From contig JAHFRG010000010.1 of the NCBI GenBank assembly GCA_023258935.1, forward strand, positions 1 through 27,518: 27,518 nucleotides of DNA, written 5' to 3'. This DNA comes from Betaproteobacteria bacterium. GTDB taxonomy: Bacteria; Pseudomonadota; Gammaproteobacteria; Burkholderiales; JAHFRG01. Shown here piece by piece: positions 15,346 to 22,833 of this stretch. Every line of letters begins with the position of its first letter. Position 1 is the first letter of the stretch. The translations under genes were made by a program, and so were the position numbers. Under the pieces are notes generated by a model that made no database searches, was not told where the DNA came from, and saw nothing but the letters and a program-made list of their open reading frames with translations.

Positions 15346-15769
15346 GTGCGTGCTTGTACTTCCAACGCAGCAAAACACGGAGTTTGCGGAAATCTTCCGG
15401 GTTTAACGAATCAGGAAGAATCACCACGTGCCTTGCCAGCATCTCGCCATCGGCTTTCAAATTCAGTATTGTAAGCGAGACGGATACATAACTGGTGGGA
15501 AGCAGAATACAATCTAACCGCTTTCCACTACGTGTTTCTATTGCGCAAGTGCAATCTTCCTTTACTTCCAGCGCAATAATTGAATTTGGCGCAGCAAGCC
15601 GCGCATTGCGCATAAAATAAAACACAAGGCTGATACAAATAACCAGAGTAGTGACGAGTTTGAGCCCTATTGGCAGCGGCAGAGCCAGGACCATGCCTAT
15701 GGCAATGGCATGAGCAACGCAGAGCCATAGGGCCAGATACCAGGAAGGTTTAAGACGAACGTTCAGCAT
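15338..15769 (-). CDS. ygfX: YgfX/CptA-like membrane protein
   Basis: The 143 residues show two N-terminal membrane segments (about 10-30 and 35-52), then a soluble part. The family ending is present: RHVVILPDSLNPEDFRKLRVLLRW. This matches the YgfX family. In E. coli YgfX pairs with SdhE/YgfY and has been described as the toxin CptA, which perturbs MreB and FtsZ. That role is disputed, since SdhE is the flavinylation factor of succinate dehydrogenase. No sdhE is adjacent here. The start has only a weak ribosome-binding site and is overlapped by a small ORF with a better one. The symbol is by family resemblance, not proven orthology. Confidence 0.75.
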   Translation of the reverse strand: MLNVRLKPSWYLALWLCVAHAIAIGMVLALPLPIGLKLVTTLVICISLVFYFMRNARLAAPNSIIALEVKEDCTCAIETRSGKRLDCILLPTSYVSVSLTILNLKADGEMLARHVVILPDSLNPEDFRKLRVLLRWKYKHAPI

Positions 15770-15836
15770 TCTGTTTTACCGCCGCATCGGCAACATAGGG
15801 CCCGGTTTCGACTACCGTCGCAACCGCGTGGGACAT
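15750..15836 (-). CDS. Possible 28-codon small ORF overlapping the ygfX start
   Basis: An ATG preceded by AAGGAAG eight bases upstream opens a 28-residue frame (begins MSHAVATVVETGPYVADA, ends ERSS) that stops 17 bases inside ygfX. I do not recognise the peptide, and it has no membrane segment. Because ygfX itself has a poor Shine-Dalgarno, this could be a leader that couples translation into ygfX, or a chance ORF. Confidence 0.35.
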   Translation of the reverse strand: MSHAVATVVETGPYVADAAVKQNAERSS

Positions 15837-15854
15837 ACTCAAAGCTTCCTTAAA

Positions 15855-15883
15855 TTGTAATAAGCCCGCAAATCGTATATTTT
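15855..15883 (+). promoter_or_regulatory. Possible ppsR promoter
   Basis: TTGTAA and TATTTT are separated by 17 bases in the AT-rich gap between the divergent small ORF/ygfX and ppsR. An overlapping TATATT is an alternative -10. The ppsR leader that results has no Shine-Dalgarno. Confidence 0.4.
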
Positions 15884-15914
15884 ACTTGTTAAATGTCTTG
15901 CACCCACTACAACC

Positions 15915-16739
15915 ATGCCGGATAAACGTACGGCCTTTTTCATTTCCGATCGCACTGGCATCACGGTGGAAATGCTCGGACACAGCCTGCTTACCCAGTT
16001 TGATGGAGTCGAGTTCAAGCAGGTTACTATTCCGTTCGTGGATACGGTGGAAAAAGCCGCGGAAGTCGCAAACCATATCAATCAGGTTGGTCTCGCGGAA
16101 GGCAGCTGTCCGCTGGTATTCAGCACACTGGTCAATCCTGAAATCAGCTCGATAATTGCGGCTGCAAACGCCCTATTCATGGATTTTTTTCAGGTTTTTA
16201 CAGACCCGTTGGAAAACGAGCTCGGCGTAAAATCCTCGCACACTGTAGGCCGCTCGCACAGCTTCAGCAACAGCTACAGTTATCAGTCGCGAATTGAAGC
16301 CGTAAACTATGCTTTAAACCACGATGATGGAGTGTCAACCCGCGATCTGAACCAGGCAGATGTGATTTTGGTAGGCGTATCGCGCTGCGGCAAAACCCCG
16401 ACGTGTTTGTACATGGCTTTGCTATTCGGCATCCGTGCTGCCAACTACCCGTTAGTGCTCGAGGACTTCAGTTCGATGACCCTGCCCGCTCAGCTTAAGC
16501 CACTCCGCCAAAAACTCTACGGGCTCACCATCAATCCGGAGCGCTTGCAGCATATACGAAACGAGCGCAAGCCAGGCAGCAGCTATGCCACACTCACCAA
16601 CTGCCAGTTCGAAATCAAGGAAGCGGAAGCGCTGATGCGACAGGAAGGAATTCATTACATCGATACTACGACCAAATCCATTGAAGAAATCGCCACGACC
16701 ATTTTGCACCAAGCGAATTTAGAGCGGCATATTTATTAG
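15915..16739 (+). CDS. ppsR: PEP synthetase regulatory protein (bifunctional kinase/pyrophosphorylase)
   Basis: PpsR (DUF299 family) switches phosphoenolpyruvate synthetase off by ADP-dependent threonine phosphorylation and on by phosphate-dependent removal. The 274 residues match the family. The N-terminus is AFFISDRTGITVEMLGHSLL, and the P-loop GVSRCGKT spans 154-161. The C-terminal segment INPERLQHIRNERKPGSSYA is also typical. No Shine-Dalgarno is visible before the ATG, but the start agrees with the family N-terminus. The target gene ppsA, often divergent from ppsR in betaproteobacteria, is not here; ygfX takes that place. Confidence 0.95.
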   Translation: MPDKRTAFFISDRTGITVEMLGHSLLTQFDGVEFKQVTIPFVDTVEKAAEVANHINQVGLAEGSCPLVFSTLVNPEISSIIAAANALFMDFFQVFTDPLENELGVKSSHTVGRSHSFSNSYSYQSRIEAVNYALNHDDGVSTRDLNQADVILVGVSRCGKTPTCLYMALLFGIRAANYPLVLEDFSSMTLPAQLKPLRQKLYGLTINPERLQHIRNERKPGSSYATLTNCQFEIKEAEALMRQEGIHYIDTTTKSIEEIATTILHQANLERHIY

Positions 16740-16746
16740 CTTTGTG

Positions 16747-17532
16747 TTAGCCGCGCCACTGTTCCTGCCTGATTTTTTCAAACAGGCAGATTGCGGCGGC
16801 GGCTGCGACATTCAGAGATTCTGTCTTTCCCGGCATCGGTATCTTGATGCACTCGTGGGCGAATTTCAGCAAAGGTGGTGACACCCCTGTCCCCTCGCTT
16901 CCGATGACAAAGGCAACCGGCCCTCGGCAGTCCGTTTGATACAGCGATTTTTCTGCCTCAGGATCTGTGCTAATAATTTTGCCTTTGAAATCTTTTGCCA
17001 CGCCCAGAAGATCAGCATCCTCGATAATCGGCAACTGGAAATGAGCGCCCATGGCGGCACGCAGGGTTTTGGGCGACCAGGCAAAAGCGCAGTTTTTCGA
17101 AAGAAAAGCGCAGTCTGCACCGGCTGCTGCGGCTGAGCGCAGTATAGAACCCAGGTTTCCTGCATCCTGGATATTTTCCAGCAACACACAGAACCGGATT
17201 TTCTCAGGCTGGCTGATGGGTACCGGGGCGTTGATGACGGCAAGAATTCCGGCTGGCGAAGCAACGGGAGAAATTTCCTTGAACAGGGAATCAGGCAATT
17301 CATACGGATCAAGCCCGGGGATTTGCCGCAGCAGATTGCGTATTTCGTTATGCTTCATGCCGCTGGCGCTGACCACCACGGTTTCCGGGACGCCGAATAC
17401 TGAGCAGTAAGCGGACACCAGATGAGGGCCGTCAAGCAACGCCTTGCCGGTTTTTCTTCTTGCCCTGGATGAATGAGCGAGCTTAGAGATCGATCTGAAC
17501 AGCGCGTTGTTGCGCGAGACGATGTGCTTCAC
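16747..17532 (-). CDS. SpoU/TrmH-family RNA 2'-O-methyltransferase
   Basis: This is a SPOUT-fold, AdoMet-dependent ribose methyltransferase; the exact rRNA or tRNA target cannot be told from sequence. The 261 residues have a substrate-binding N-terminal domain (SRNNALFRSISKLAHSSRAR, LLDGPHLV). The three knot motifs are NIQDAGNLGSILRSA (120-134), IGSEGTG (210-216) and IPMPGKTESLNVAAA (231-245). The frame is open to 17763, but that extension lies inside senA. GTG at 17532 has AGGA just upstream, gives the family N-terminus and sits 10 bases after the senA stop. It is therefore probably co-transcribed with senA. In many betaproteobacteria this gene follows rnhB directly. Confidence 0.9.
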   Translation of the reverse strand: MKHIVSRNNALFRSISKLAHSSRARRKTGKALLDGPHLVSAYCSVFGVPETVVVSASGMKHNEIRNLLRQIPGLDPYELPDSLFKEISPVASPAGILAVINAPVPISQPEKIRFCVLLENIQDAGNLGSILRSAAAAGADCAFLSKNCAFAWSPKTLRAAMGAHFQLPIIEDADLLGVAKDFKGKIISTDPEAEKSLYQTDCRGPVAFVIGSEGTGVSPPLLKFAHECIKIPMPGKTESLNVAAAAAICLFEKIRQEQWRG

Positions 17533-17542
17533 GGTCCTGTTA

Positions 17543-18844
17543 CTAAGGCTCGATAGCGCAGGTGCGGAAACCGCTAAACACGTCGCGCCGATCCGGTGTA
17601 TAAAAATTACGCCAGGTATTGCGCAACAGCCTCGAGCGAGTAGCGAAACATCCGCCGCGCAGCACTTTATGGTTGCCGAACCACGGTTTGGAATATTCCT
17701 TGTAAGGATCCACCACGTAACCTGGATAGGGAAGAAACCAGTCCGCGGTCCATTCCCAGGCATTACCCATCATTTGCCTCAAACCCCACGCACTGTCGCC
17801 TTCCGGAAAAGCGTTGACAGGAGCACTGCCCGCGGCGTAGCCGTCAAGGTTGGCGTGCTTGCCGGAAGGCCGATCATTTCCCCAGGGATAGCGCCGCTTG
17901 AGCATGGTATTGCCGGGCACCGTCGCCGCTGCCATTTCCCATTCCGCCTCGGTGGGAAGGCGCCGTTTGGCCCAGCGGCAATACGCTTCCGCTTCGAACC
18001 AGTTTACGTGAATCACTGCATTGTGAGGCGGCAATAAAACCCACTCATTGAATTGGCGCAACAACCATGCGCTTCCATTTTTAACCCAATATGCCGGGGC
18101 GTCCGCGTGCGCGTCTTGCCTCCACCGCCAGCCCTGTTCCGACCACAGCTCACGTCGCTGGTAGCCCTCATCGTCTATAAAGGGGGCGAATTCGGCATTA
18201 CTCACAGCGGTGCGCGATATCCGGAACGGTTTAATCTCAACTTCATGCGCCCATTTCTCATTGTCGAAAACAAACCCATCCTGAGGTGTTGCACCCAGCA
18301 TCATGGTTCCTCCGGCTATTGTAATATCTTTATCCATATCACCCTCTGCATATGCTGTTGGTACGGCGCTGGCAAACTTGGGCTTGGCATAATCCAGCGT
18401 TTGCCGGGTGTAGTAAAACGCCTCTCCGTGCATGTCTTCGTGATACAGCGCAAGCTGCGCAAAATAATCGAGCTTGTTGTCCCCCCGCTGCAATATGTCG
18501 AGAACGCGTTGCAACACATCCTCCAAATAGGCAAGCGTCTGATCGAGGCTGGGCAACGGCAAGTCCCAGCGCGTGTCATGCGCAACCGTGGCTGAATCGT
18601 AAAGTTCATCGGCATGGCGCAGGATAGACGGAGACAGCACCACTGAGCCGTTGTTACGCAGGCACCAGTACTCCTGGAACCATCCGACATGGCCCAGCTC
18701 CCACAACGGAGGATTGACAATGGCAAGCTTCGGCCCGAACCATTGGTTCCCATCAAGATCACTGACCAGCGCCAAGGTGCGTTCCCTGGCGTCGCACAGC
18801 TGCTTGCCGAGATCTGACTCATGGTAGGATAAAGCTGCGCTCAT
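17543..18844 (-). CDS. senA: Selenoneine synthase SenA (EgtB-like)
   Basis: SenA is a non-haem iron enzyme that joins hercynine to a selenosugar with O2 on the way to selenoneine. It is usually annotated as ergothioneine EgtB. The 433 residues have an N-terminal DinB-like domain with His52 (ELGHVGWF), His135 and His139 (HEDMHGE), corresponding to the three-His iron site of EgtB. A C-terminal FGE/sulfatase-modifying domain follows, with the pattern RLPTEAEWEMAA, GNAWEWTADWFLPYPGYVVD and EYSKPWFGNHKVLRGG. The last stretch and the divergent TIGR04348 glycosyltransferase separate it from true EgtB. A good Shine-Dalgarno (AGGA) precedes the ATG. egtD, needed for hercynine, and a selenium donor gene are not nearby. 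A sulfur (ergothioneine) role remains possible but is less likely given the partner. Confidence 0.85.
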   Translation of the reverse strand: MSAALSYHESDLGKQLCDARERTLALVSDLDGNQWFGPKLAIVNPPLWELGHVGWFQEYWCLRNNGSVVLSPSILRHADELYDSATVAHDTRWDLPLPSLDQTLAYLEDVLQRVLDILQRGDNKLDYFAQLALYHEDMHGEAFYYTRQTLDYAKPKFASAVPTAYAEGDMDKDITIAGGTMMLGATPQDGFVFDNEKWAHEVEIKPFRISRTAVSNAEFAPFIDDEGYQRRELWSEQGWRWRQDAHADAPAYWVKNGSAWLLRQFNEWVLLPPHNAVIHVNWFEAEAYCRWAKRRLPTEAEWEMAAATVPGNTMLKRRYPWGNDRPSGKHANLDGYAAGSAPVNAFPEGDSAWGLRQMMGNAWEWTADWFLPYPGYVVDPYKEYSKPWFGNHKVLRGGCFATRSRLLRNTWRNFYTPDRRDVFSGFRTCAIEP

Positions 18845-18913
18845 CGCGTTCCTGCCTTCTGATATAGTTTAGAGAGTCCCGTGGTTCCCTTATTATTACA
18901 AGTTTATATCCAC

Positions 18914-19867
18914 ATGAACATCGTCATCATCACTCCTGCTGCAGCGCCTGCCCTGGGCGGCAACCGCAATACCGCGCAAAGGTGGGGGCGTTTGCTGAGG
19001 CGTTCCGGGCACCATGTGCGGGTTCAAACCGCGTGGGATGAGCGCCCTGCCGATTTGCTGATTGCCTTGCATGCGCGTAAGAGCCATGACTCAATCAAAC
19101 GATTTGTCAGCCTCTTGCCGCATGCACCTTTGGTGGTTTGCCTGACCGGCACTGATTTGTACCGCGATATCAAAACCGATGCATCTGCGCAGGAGTCGCT
19201 GCGGTTGGCGACACGCATTGTCGTACTGCAGGAAATGGCTTTACACGAACTTTCAGCGGGTGCGCGGGAAAAAGCACGGGTCATCTATCAATCCGCGAAA
19301 CCCGTCAAACCCGCGGCGCCGCTCAAAAACCAATTCGAAATCGCTGTGATCGGCCATTTGCGCGAGGAAAAAGACCCATTTCGCTGCGCCATGGCGCTGG
19401 GCTATCTACCACAAAACTCCCGCATCCGCATTTGCCACATGGGCCGGGCCATGAGCACTGAAATGGAAAAGCAAGCGCTACAGTGGATGGAGCATGAACC
19501 GCGATACCGTTGGATAGGTGAAATCCCGCGCTGGCGGGTGCGCAAGCGGCTTGCCCGCAGCCGCGCCATGGTTATCAGCTCGCGCATGGAAGGTGGCGCC
19601 AACGTCATTTCAGAAGCGCTTGCGGCGCACGTTCCGGTCATTGCCTCGCTCATTCCGGGCAACATCGGAATGTTGGGGGAAGACTATAACGGCTATTATG
19701 CTGTGGAGGACGAACGCCGCCTCGCCAAACTGCTGCAACGCATGGAGACTGACCGTGGTTTTTGCGCTGCACTCAAAAAACAATGCGCGGCGCGCTTGCC
19801 ACTAGTGTATGAAAAGCGTGAAGCGGCAAGCCTGGGGAAGCTTGTGAAGGATATCAGCCGGCAGTAA
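18914..19867 (+). CDS. senB: Selenosugar synthase SenB (TIGR04348 glycosyltransferase)
   Basis: SenB uses selenophosphate and UDP-GlcNAc to build a 1-seleno-sugar, which SenA then uses. The 317 residues have a GT-B fold pattern. Diagnostic stretches are ALGGNRNTAQRWGRLLR, ERPADLLIALHARKSHDSI, VVCLTGTDLYRDI, VIGHLREEKDPFR, PRYRWIGEIPR and SSRMEGGANVISEAL, all characteristic of TIGR04348. ATG at 18914 gives the family N-terminus (MNIVIITPA) but lacks a Shine-Dalgarno. GTG at 18881, in frame and 11 codons earlier, has a weak GAGAG before it and remains possible. It diverges from senA with a gap of 36-69 bases and overlaps the convergent CopD gene by 14 bases. Confidence 0.87.
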   Translation: MNIVIITPAAAPALGGNRNTAQRWGRLLRRSGHHVRVQTAWDERPADLLIALHARKSHDSIKRFVSLLPHAPLVVCLTGTDLYRDIKTDASAQESLRLATRIVVLQEMALHELSAGAREKARVIYQSAKPVKPAAPLKNQFEIAVIGHLREEKDPFRCAMALGYLPQNSRIRICHMGRAMSTEMEKQALQWMEHEPRYRWIGEIPRWRVRKRLARSRAMVISSRMEGGANVISEALAAHVPVIASLIPGNIGMLGEDYNGYYAVEDERRLAKLLQRMETDRGFCAALKKQCAARLPLVYEKREAASLGKLVKDISRQ

Positions 19868-20309
19868 TTTGCCCGAGTGCGGCCACAGCAATAGTAATCA
19901 GGCCTAAGCTCAAATTAGCGGCGACCATGATGCGTATCCGATTCAGTGCAGCACCCGCGGTTACCCAGTCTTGTGCCACGATTGAGCGCTGCAAGCGCCG
20001 AAACGGCGCGAAATACACATGCGCAAAAATCAGCATCATGACCAAGCCCAGCAGCATCATAGTATGGACATGCAGCGGCGCATTCACACCGCCCGATTGC
20101 CACATCATGTATGAACCGCTGCCGAGAATCAGCGCAACCGCAAGCCACACCCATAAAAAGTACCGCTGCAATACGCCCTGCCACAGTTTCAGCCTCTGTT
20201 GCGGCTCGAGCTGCTGAGCTGCAACGGGACGCAATGCCAGGTAGGCAAAAAACATTCCTCCCACCCACACTACAACCCCTAAAACATGTAACAGCTTGGC
20301 TACCGCCAT
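19854..20309 (-). CDS. CopD-family membrane protein
   Basis: The 151 residues form four hydrophobic segments (about 3-23, 47-66, 79-99 and 127-148). The family pattern LHVLGVVVWVGGMFFAYLAL opens the protein, with HVHTMMLLGLVMMLIFAHVYFAPFRRL following in segments. It matches the short CopD-domain proteins common in betaproteobacteria. The larger CopD proteins take part in copper uptake or resistance, but the role of these short versions is not established. Conserved His residues in segments 1 and 3 could bind metal or haem. It is three bases downstream of rnhB and probably part of that operon. A link to the neighbouring selenium genes cannot be shown. Confidence 0.75.
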   Translation of the reverse strand: MAVAKLLHVLGVVVWVGGMFFAYLALRPVAAQQLEPQQRLKLWQGVLQRYFLWVWLAVALILGSGSYMMWQSGGVNAPLHVHTMMLLGLVMMLIFAHVYFAPFRRLQRSIVAQDWVTAGAALNRIRIMVAANLSLGLITIAVAALGQITAG

Positions 20310-20312
20310 GAT

Positions 20313-20891
20313 TTACACGCTTGCCTCAACAAGAGCTTTAACCGGCGCAAAGCTTCGGCGGTGAATTGCGCACACGCCGTGTACTTGTAAAGCTGCAAGA
20401 TGCTGCAGTGTTGGATAACCTTTGTGCCGGTCAAAACCATATTGCGGAAAACGCAGGTGCAGAGCAAGCATTTCCGAATCGCGCGCGGTTTTAGCCAGGA
20501 TCGAGGCTGCCATGATTTCAGGAATCTTACAGTCCCCTCTGACGATGGCGCGCGACGGATATTTAAGCTGCGGGCAGTACAAACCGTCAATCAACACTTC
20601 AGCGGGTTCCAGGGAAATGTTTTCTACCGCGCGCTTCATCGCAAGCAAGCTGGCTTGCAGGATGTTTAAACAGTCAATTTCTTCCACGCTTGCCGAGGCA
20701 ATTGCCCAGGCGAGCGCGCAGGACTTGATTTGCAAGGCGAGCTGTTCGCGTCTCGCGGCACTCAATTGCTTAGAATCGGCCAGGCCGTGTATTCTGATCT
20801 GCGGATTCAGCACCACGCAGGCGGCATATACCGGGCCTGCTAGCGGCCCCCGCCCTGCTTCATCCACCCCGCAAATCAGCCATTGGCTCAC
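20313..20891 (-). CDS. rnhB: Ribonuclease HII
   Basis: RNase HII nicks RNA-DNA hybrids at ribonucleotides and starts ribonucleotide excision repair. The 192 residues have the active-site acids Asp10 and Glu11 (GVDEAGRGPLAGP), Asp102 (LIDG) and Asp120 (RGDCKIPEIMAASILAKTARD, in segments). The start is fixed by the canonical MSQWLICGVDEAGRG N-terminus, which places it 32 bases inside the end of lpxB. Such overlap suggests translational coupling. It ends the lipid A operon together with the CopD gene. Confidence 0.96.
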   Translation of the reverse strand: MSQWLICGVDEAGRGPLAGPVYAACVVLNPQIRIHGLADSKQLSAARREQLALQIKSCALAWAIASASVEEIDCLNILQASLLAMKRAVENISLEPAEVLIDGLYCPQLKYPSRAIVRGDCKIPEIMAASILAKTARDSEMLALHLRFPQYGFDRHKGYPTLQHLAALQVHGVCAIHRRSFAPVKALVEASV

Positions 20892-22062
20892 TTGTTACCC
20901 CCTGGCTTTCAAGATACGGCAATATGGCTTGCGCTGCACGCTGTGCCGTATTTTGCCTCAACTTGGCATGAATGGCGCTGAATTTCCGGCGCAGCCGTTC
21001 TTTCACCGTTTCATCCGCGAGCAGGTTAAGCACGGCTTGACCCAGGTTTTCAGGTGTCGCGTCACGCTGCAGGATTTCTGGAACAATGAATTCGCCAGCA
21101 AGAATGTTAGGCAGGCCTACGAAAGGCAGATAGTATTTGTTCTTGACCATTCGAAAGCTGAGGTCATTGGCCTTATAAGTGATAACCATCGGGCATTTGA
21201 GAAGCAGCGCTTCCAGGGTGGCCGTGCCAGAAGCCACCAGCGCAACATCAGCAACAGTCAAAGCGTTGTGTGTGTGGCCGAATAATATAGTCAGCGGTAA
21301 ATCCTGTGCGTTGTTGTGGTACAAGGCGCTTTCAAACTGGTCGCGCGTCTCGCGGCTGTGCAACGGTACCAGAAATTGCACACCAGCCAGCACTTGCGAG
21401 ATGCACCTTGCGGTTGCGATAAAGGTATCTGCCATGTAATGCAGTTCATTTTGTCTGCTGCCCGGCAATAGCGCGATGACTTTGGTGGTGGGTAGCAGCC
21501 GCATTTGCTCCCGTGCAGCTGCGTGGTCGGGCACATCAGGCAGCAGCTCTGCAAGCGGGTGACCAACATAAGTAACCGGTATCCCGGCTTTTTCATAAAG
21601 CGGCAGCTCAAAAGGAAATAATGTCAGCATATGCGATACCGCGCGTTTGATTTTATGAATGCGCTCACCGCGCCAGGCCCAGATTGAAGGACTCACATAA
21701 TGAACCGTAGGCACGCCGCGTTGTTTGAGTTTTTCCTCCAGACCGAGGTTGAAATCGGGTGAGTCTATCCCAATCAAAATATGCGGTCGGTGTTGAAAGA
21801 AGTAATTGCGCAGCTTGTGGCGGATCCAAACGATTTGCGGCAGACGTCGCAATATTTCGACATAACCATGCACTGCAAGTTTTTCCATTGGAAACAGCGA
21901 TTGCATGCCTGCAGCCAGCATATTAGGCCCGCCAATGCCGATAAATTGTGCTTGAGGCAGACAGGCTTTCAAGGCGCAGATAAGATGACCGCCGAGCTGG
22001 TCTCCGGATGCTTCTGTAGCAACGATGCCGATATTGGGTAGGATTCGATTTGCAGGCTGCAT
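20860..22062 (-). CDS. lpxB: Lipid-A-disaccharide synthase
   Basis: LpxB joins UDP-2,3-diacylglucosamine and lipid X to the lipid A disaccharide at the inner membrane. The 400 residues are slightly longer than E. coli (382) because of a short C-terminal tail that overlaps rnhB. Family signatures are VATEASGDQLGGHL, FIGIGGPNM, IDSPDFNLGL, YVSPSIWAWRGERIHKIK, LLPGSRQNE and ASGTATLEALLLKCPMVI. The start follows the lpxA stop directly. It acts with LpxA and LpxD encoded just upstream. Confidence 0.97.
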   Translation of the reverse strand: MQPANRILPNIGIVATEASGDQLGGHLICALKACLPQAQFIGIGGPNMLAAGMQSLFPMEKLAVHGYVEILRRLPQIVWIRHKLRNYFFQHRPHILIGIDSPDFNLGLEEKLKQRGVPTVHYVSPSIWAWRGERIHKIKRAVSHMLTLFPFELPLYEKAGIPVTYVGHPLAELLPDVPDHAAAREQMRLLPTTKVIALLPGSRQNELHYMADTFIATARCISQVLAGVQFLVPLHSRETRDQFESALYHNNAQDLPLTILFGHTHNALTVADVALVASGTATLEALLLKCPMVITYKANDLSFRMVKNKYYLPFVGLPNILAGEFIVPEILQRDATPENLGQAVLNLLADETVKERLRRKFSAIHAKLRQNTAQRAAQAILPYLESQGVTSEPMADLRGG

Positions 22063-22833
22063 CTAGCGGATGACTCCGCGCTGGCTTTGTTCAAGAAATT
22101 CGACCAATACGCGCAGTTCAGGGCATTGCGGCAGTTGTGCTGCTATTGCCTGTTTCGCTTCTTCCATGGTTATCCCGGATTTGTATAAAGTCTTGTAAGC
22201 GCGCTTGATGCCGGCGATTGCGTCGACCTTGAACCCGCGCCGCTTCAGCCCCTCGGAATTGATGCCGTGAGGCTTGGCAGTGTTACCAGAGGCTGTGACA
22301 TAGGGGGGAACATCTTGCCTCACGATGCTGCCGGCTCCCAACATGCTGTGGGCGCCGATGTGGCAAAACTGGTGAATACCTACAAATCCGCCGAGCACTG
22401 CGTAGTCGCCCACATGAATATGTCCGGCAAGATGTACGTTGTTGGCGAATATGGTGTGGCTGCCGATCTGGCAATCATGCGCGAAGTGCACGTATGCCAT
22501 GATCCAATTGTCGTCGCCAACCCGGGTGATTCCCACATCCTGCACCGTGCCGCGGTTAAAAGTGCAAAACTCGCGGATGGTGTTGCCATTGCCGATTTCG
22601 AGCCGAGTTGCTTCACCGCCGTATTTTTTGTCCTGCGGCACTTCGCCCAGGGAGACAAACTGGTATACGCGGTTATTGGTACCGATGCGGGTCGGACCCA
22701 GAATCACCGCATGCGGACCTATCCAGGTGCCGGCGCCGATTTCCACGTTGTCGCCTATGATGGTATATGCCCCTACCTCGACATCCGGTGCGAGCTTTGC
22801 GCCGGGGTGGATAATTGCTGTCGGATGGATCAT
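22063..22833 (-). CDS. lpxA: UDP-N-acetylglucosamine acyltransferase
   Basis: LpxA transfers a 3-hydroxyacyl chain from ACP to UDP-GlcNAc, the first step of lipid A synthesis. The 256 residues form a left-handed beta-helix of hexapeptide repeats followed by a helical C-terminal domain. The catalytic base is His119 (FAHDC), equivalent to E. coli His125. The frame extends six codons upstream, but ATG at 22833 gives the canonical MIHPTAIIHPGA and overlaps the fabZ stop as ATGA. The residue at the E. coli Gly173 acyl-length position is Ala167 here (SMLGAGS), so the preferred chain may differ from C14. Confidence 0.97.
   Translation of the reverse strand: MIHPTAIIHPGAKLAPDVEVGAYTIIGDNVEIGAGTWIGPHAVILGPTRIGTNNRVYQFVSLGEVPQDKKYGGEATRLEIGNGNTIREFCTFNRGTVQDVGITRVGDDNWIMAYVHFAHDCQIGSHTIFANNVHLAGHIHVGDYAVLGGFVGIHQFCHIGAHSMLGAGSIVRQDVPPYVTASGNTAKPHGINSEGLKRRGFKVDAIAGIKRAYKTLYKSGITMEEAKQAIAAQLPQCPELRVLVEFLEQSQRGVIR

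Noticed and set aside
16765..16789. 7-bp inverted repeat CTGCCTG/CAGGCAG downstream of ppsR
   Set aside because: It lies within the coding end of the methyltransferase, has an 11-base loop and no T-run on either strand, so it is not supported as a terminator.
17533..17763. 77-codon N-terminal extension of the TrmH-family methyltransferase
   Set aside because: It lies inside senA, has no family similarity, and the GTG at 17532 with AGGA upstream gives the normal N-terminus.
17543..18844. Calling this gene egtB (ergothioneine)
   Set aside because: The divergent TIGR04348 glycosyltransferase and the C-terminal sequence pattern favour senA; egtB is kept only as an alternative.
20422..21285. 287-codon plus-strand frame across rnhB and lpxB
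   Set aside because: Antisense shadow of two conserved genes, with low-complexity Ser/Arg-rich composition.
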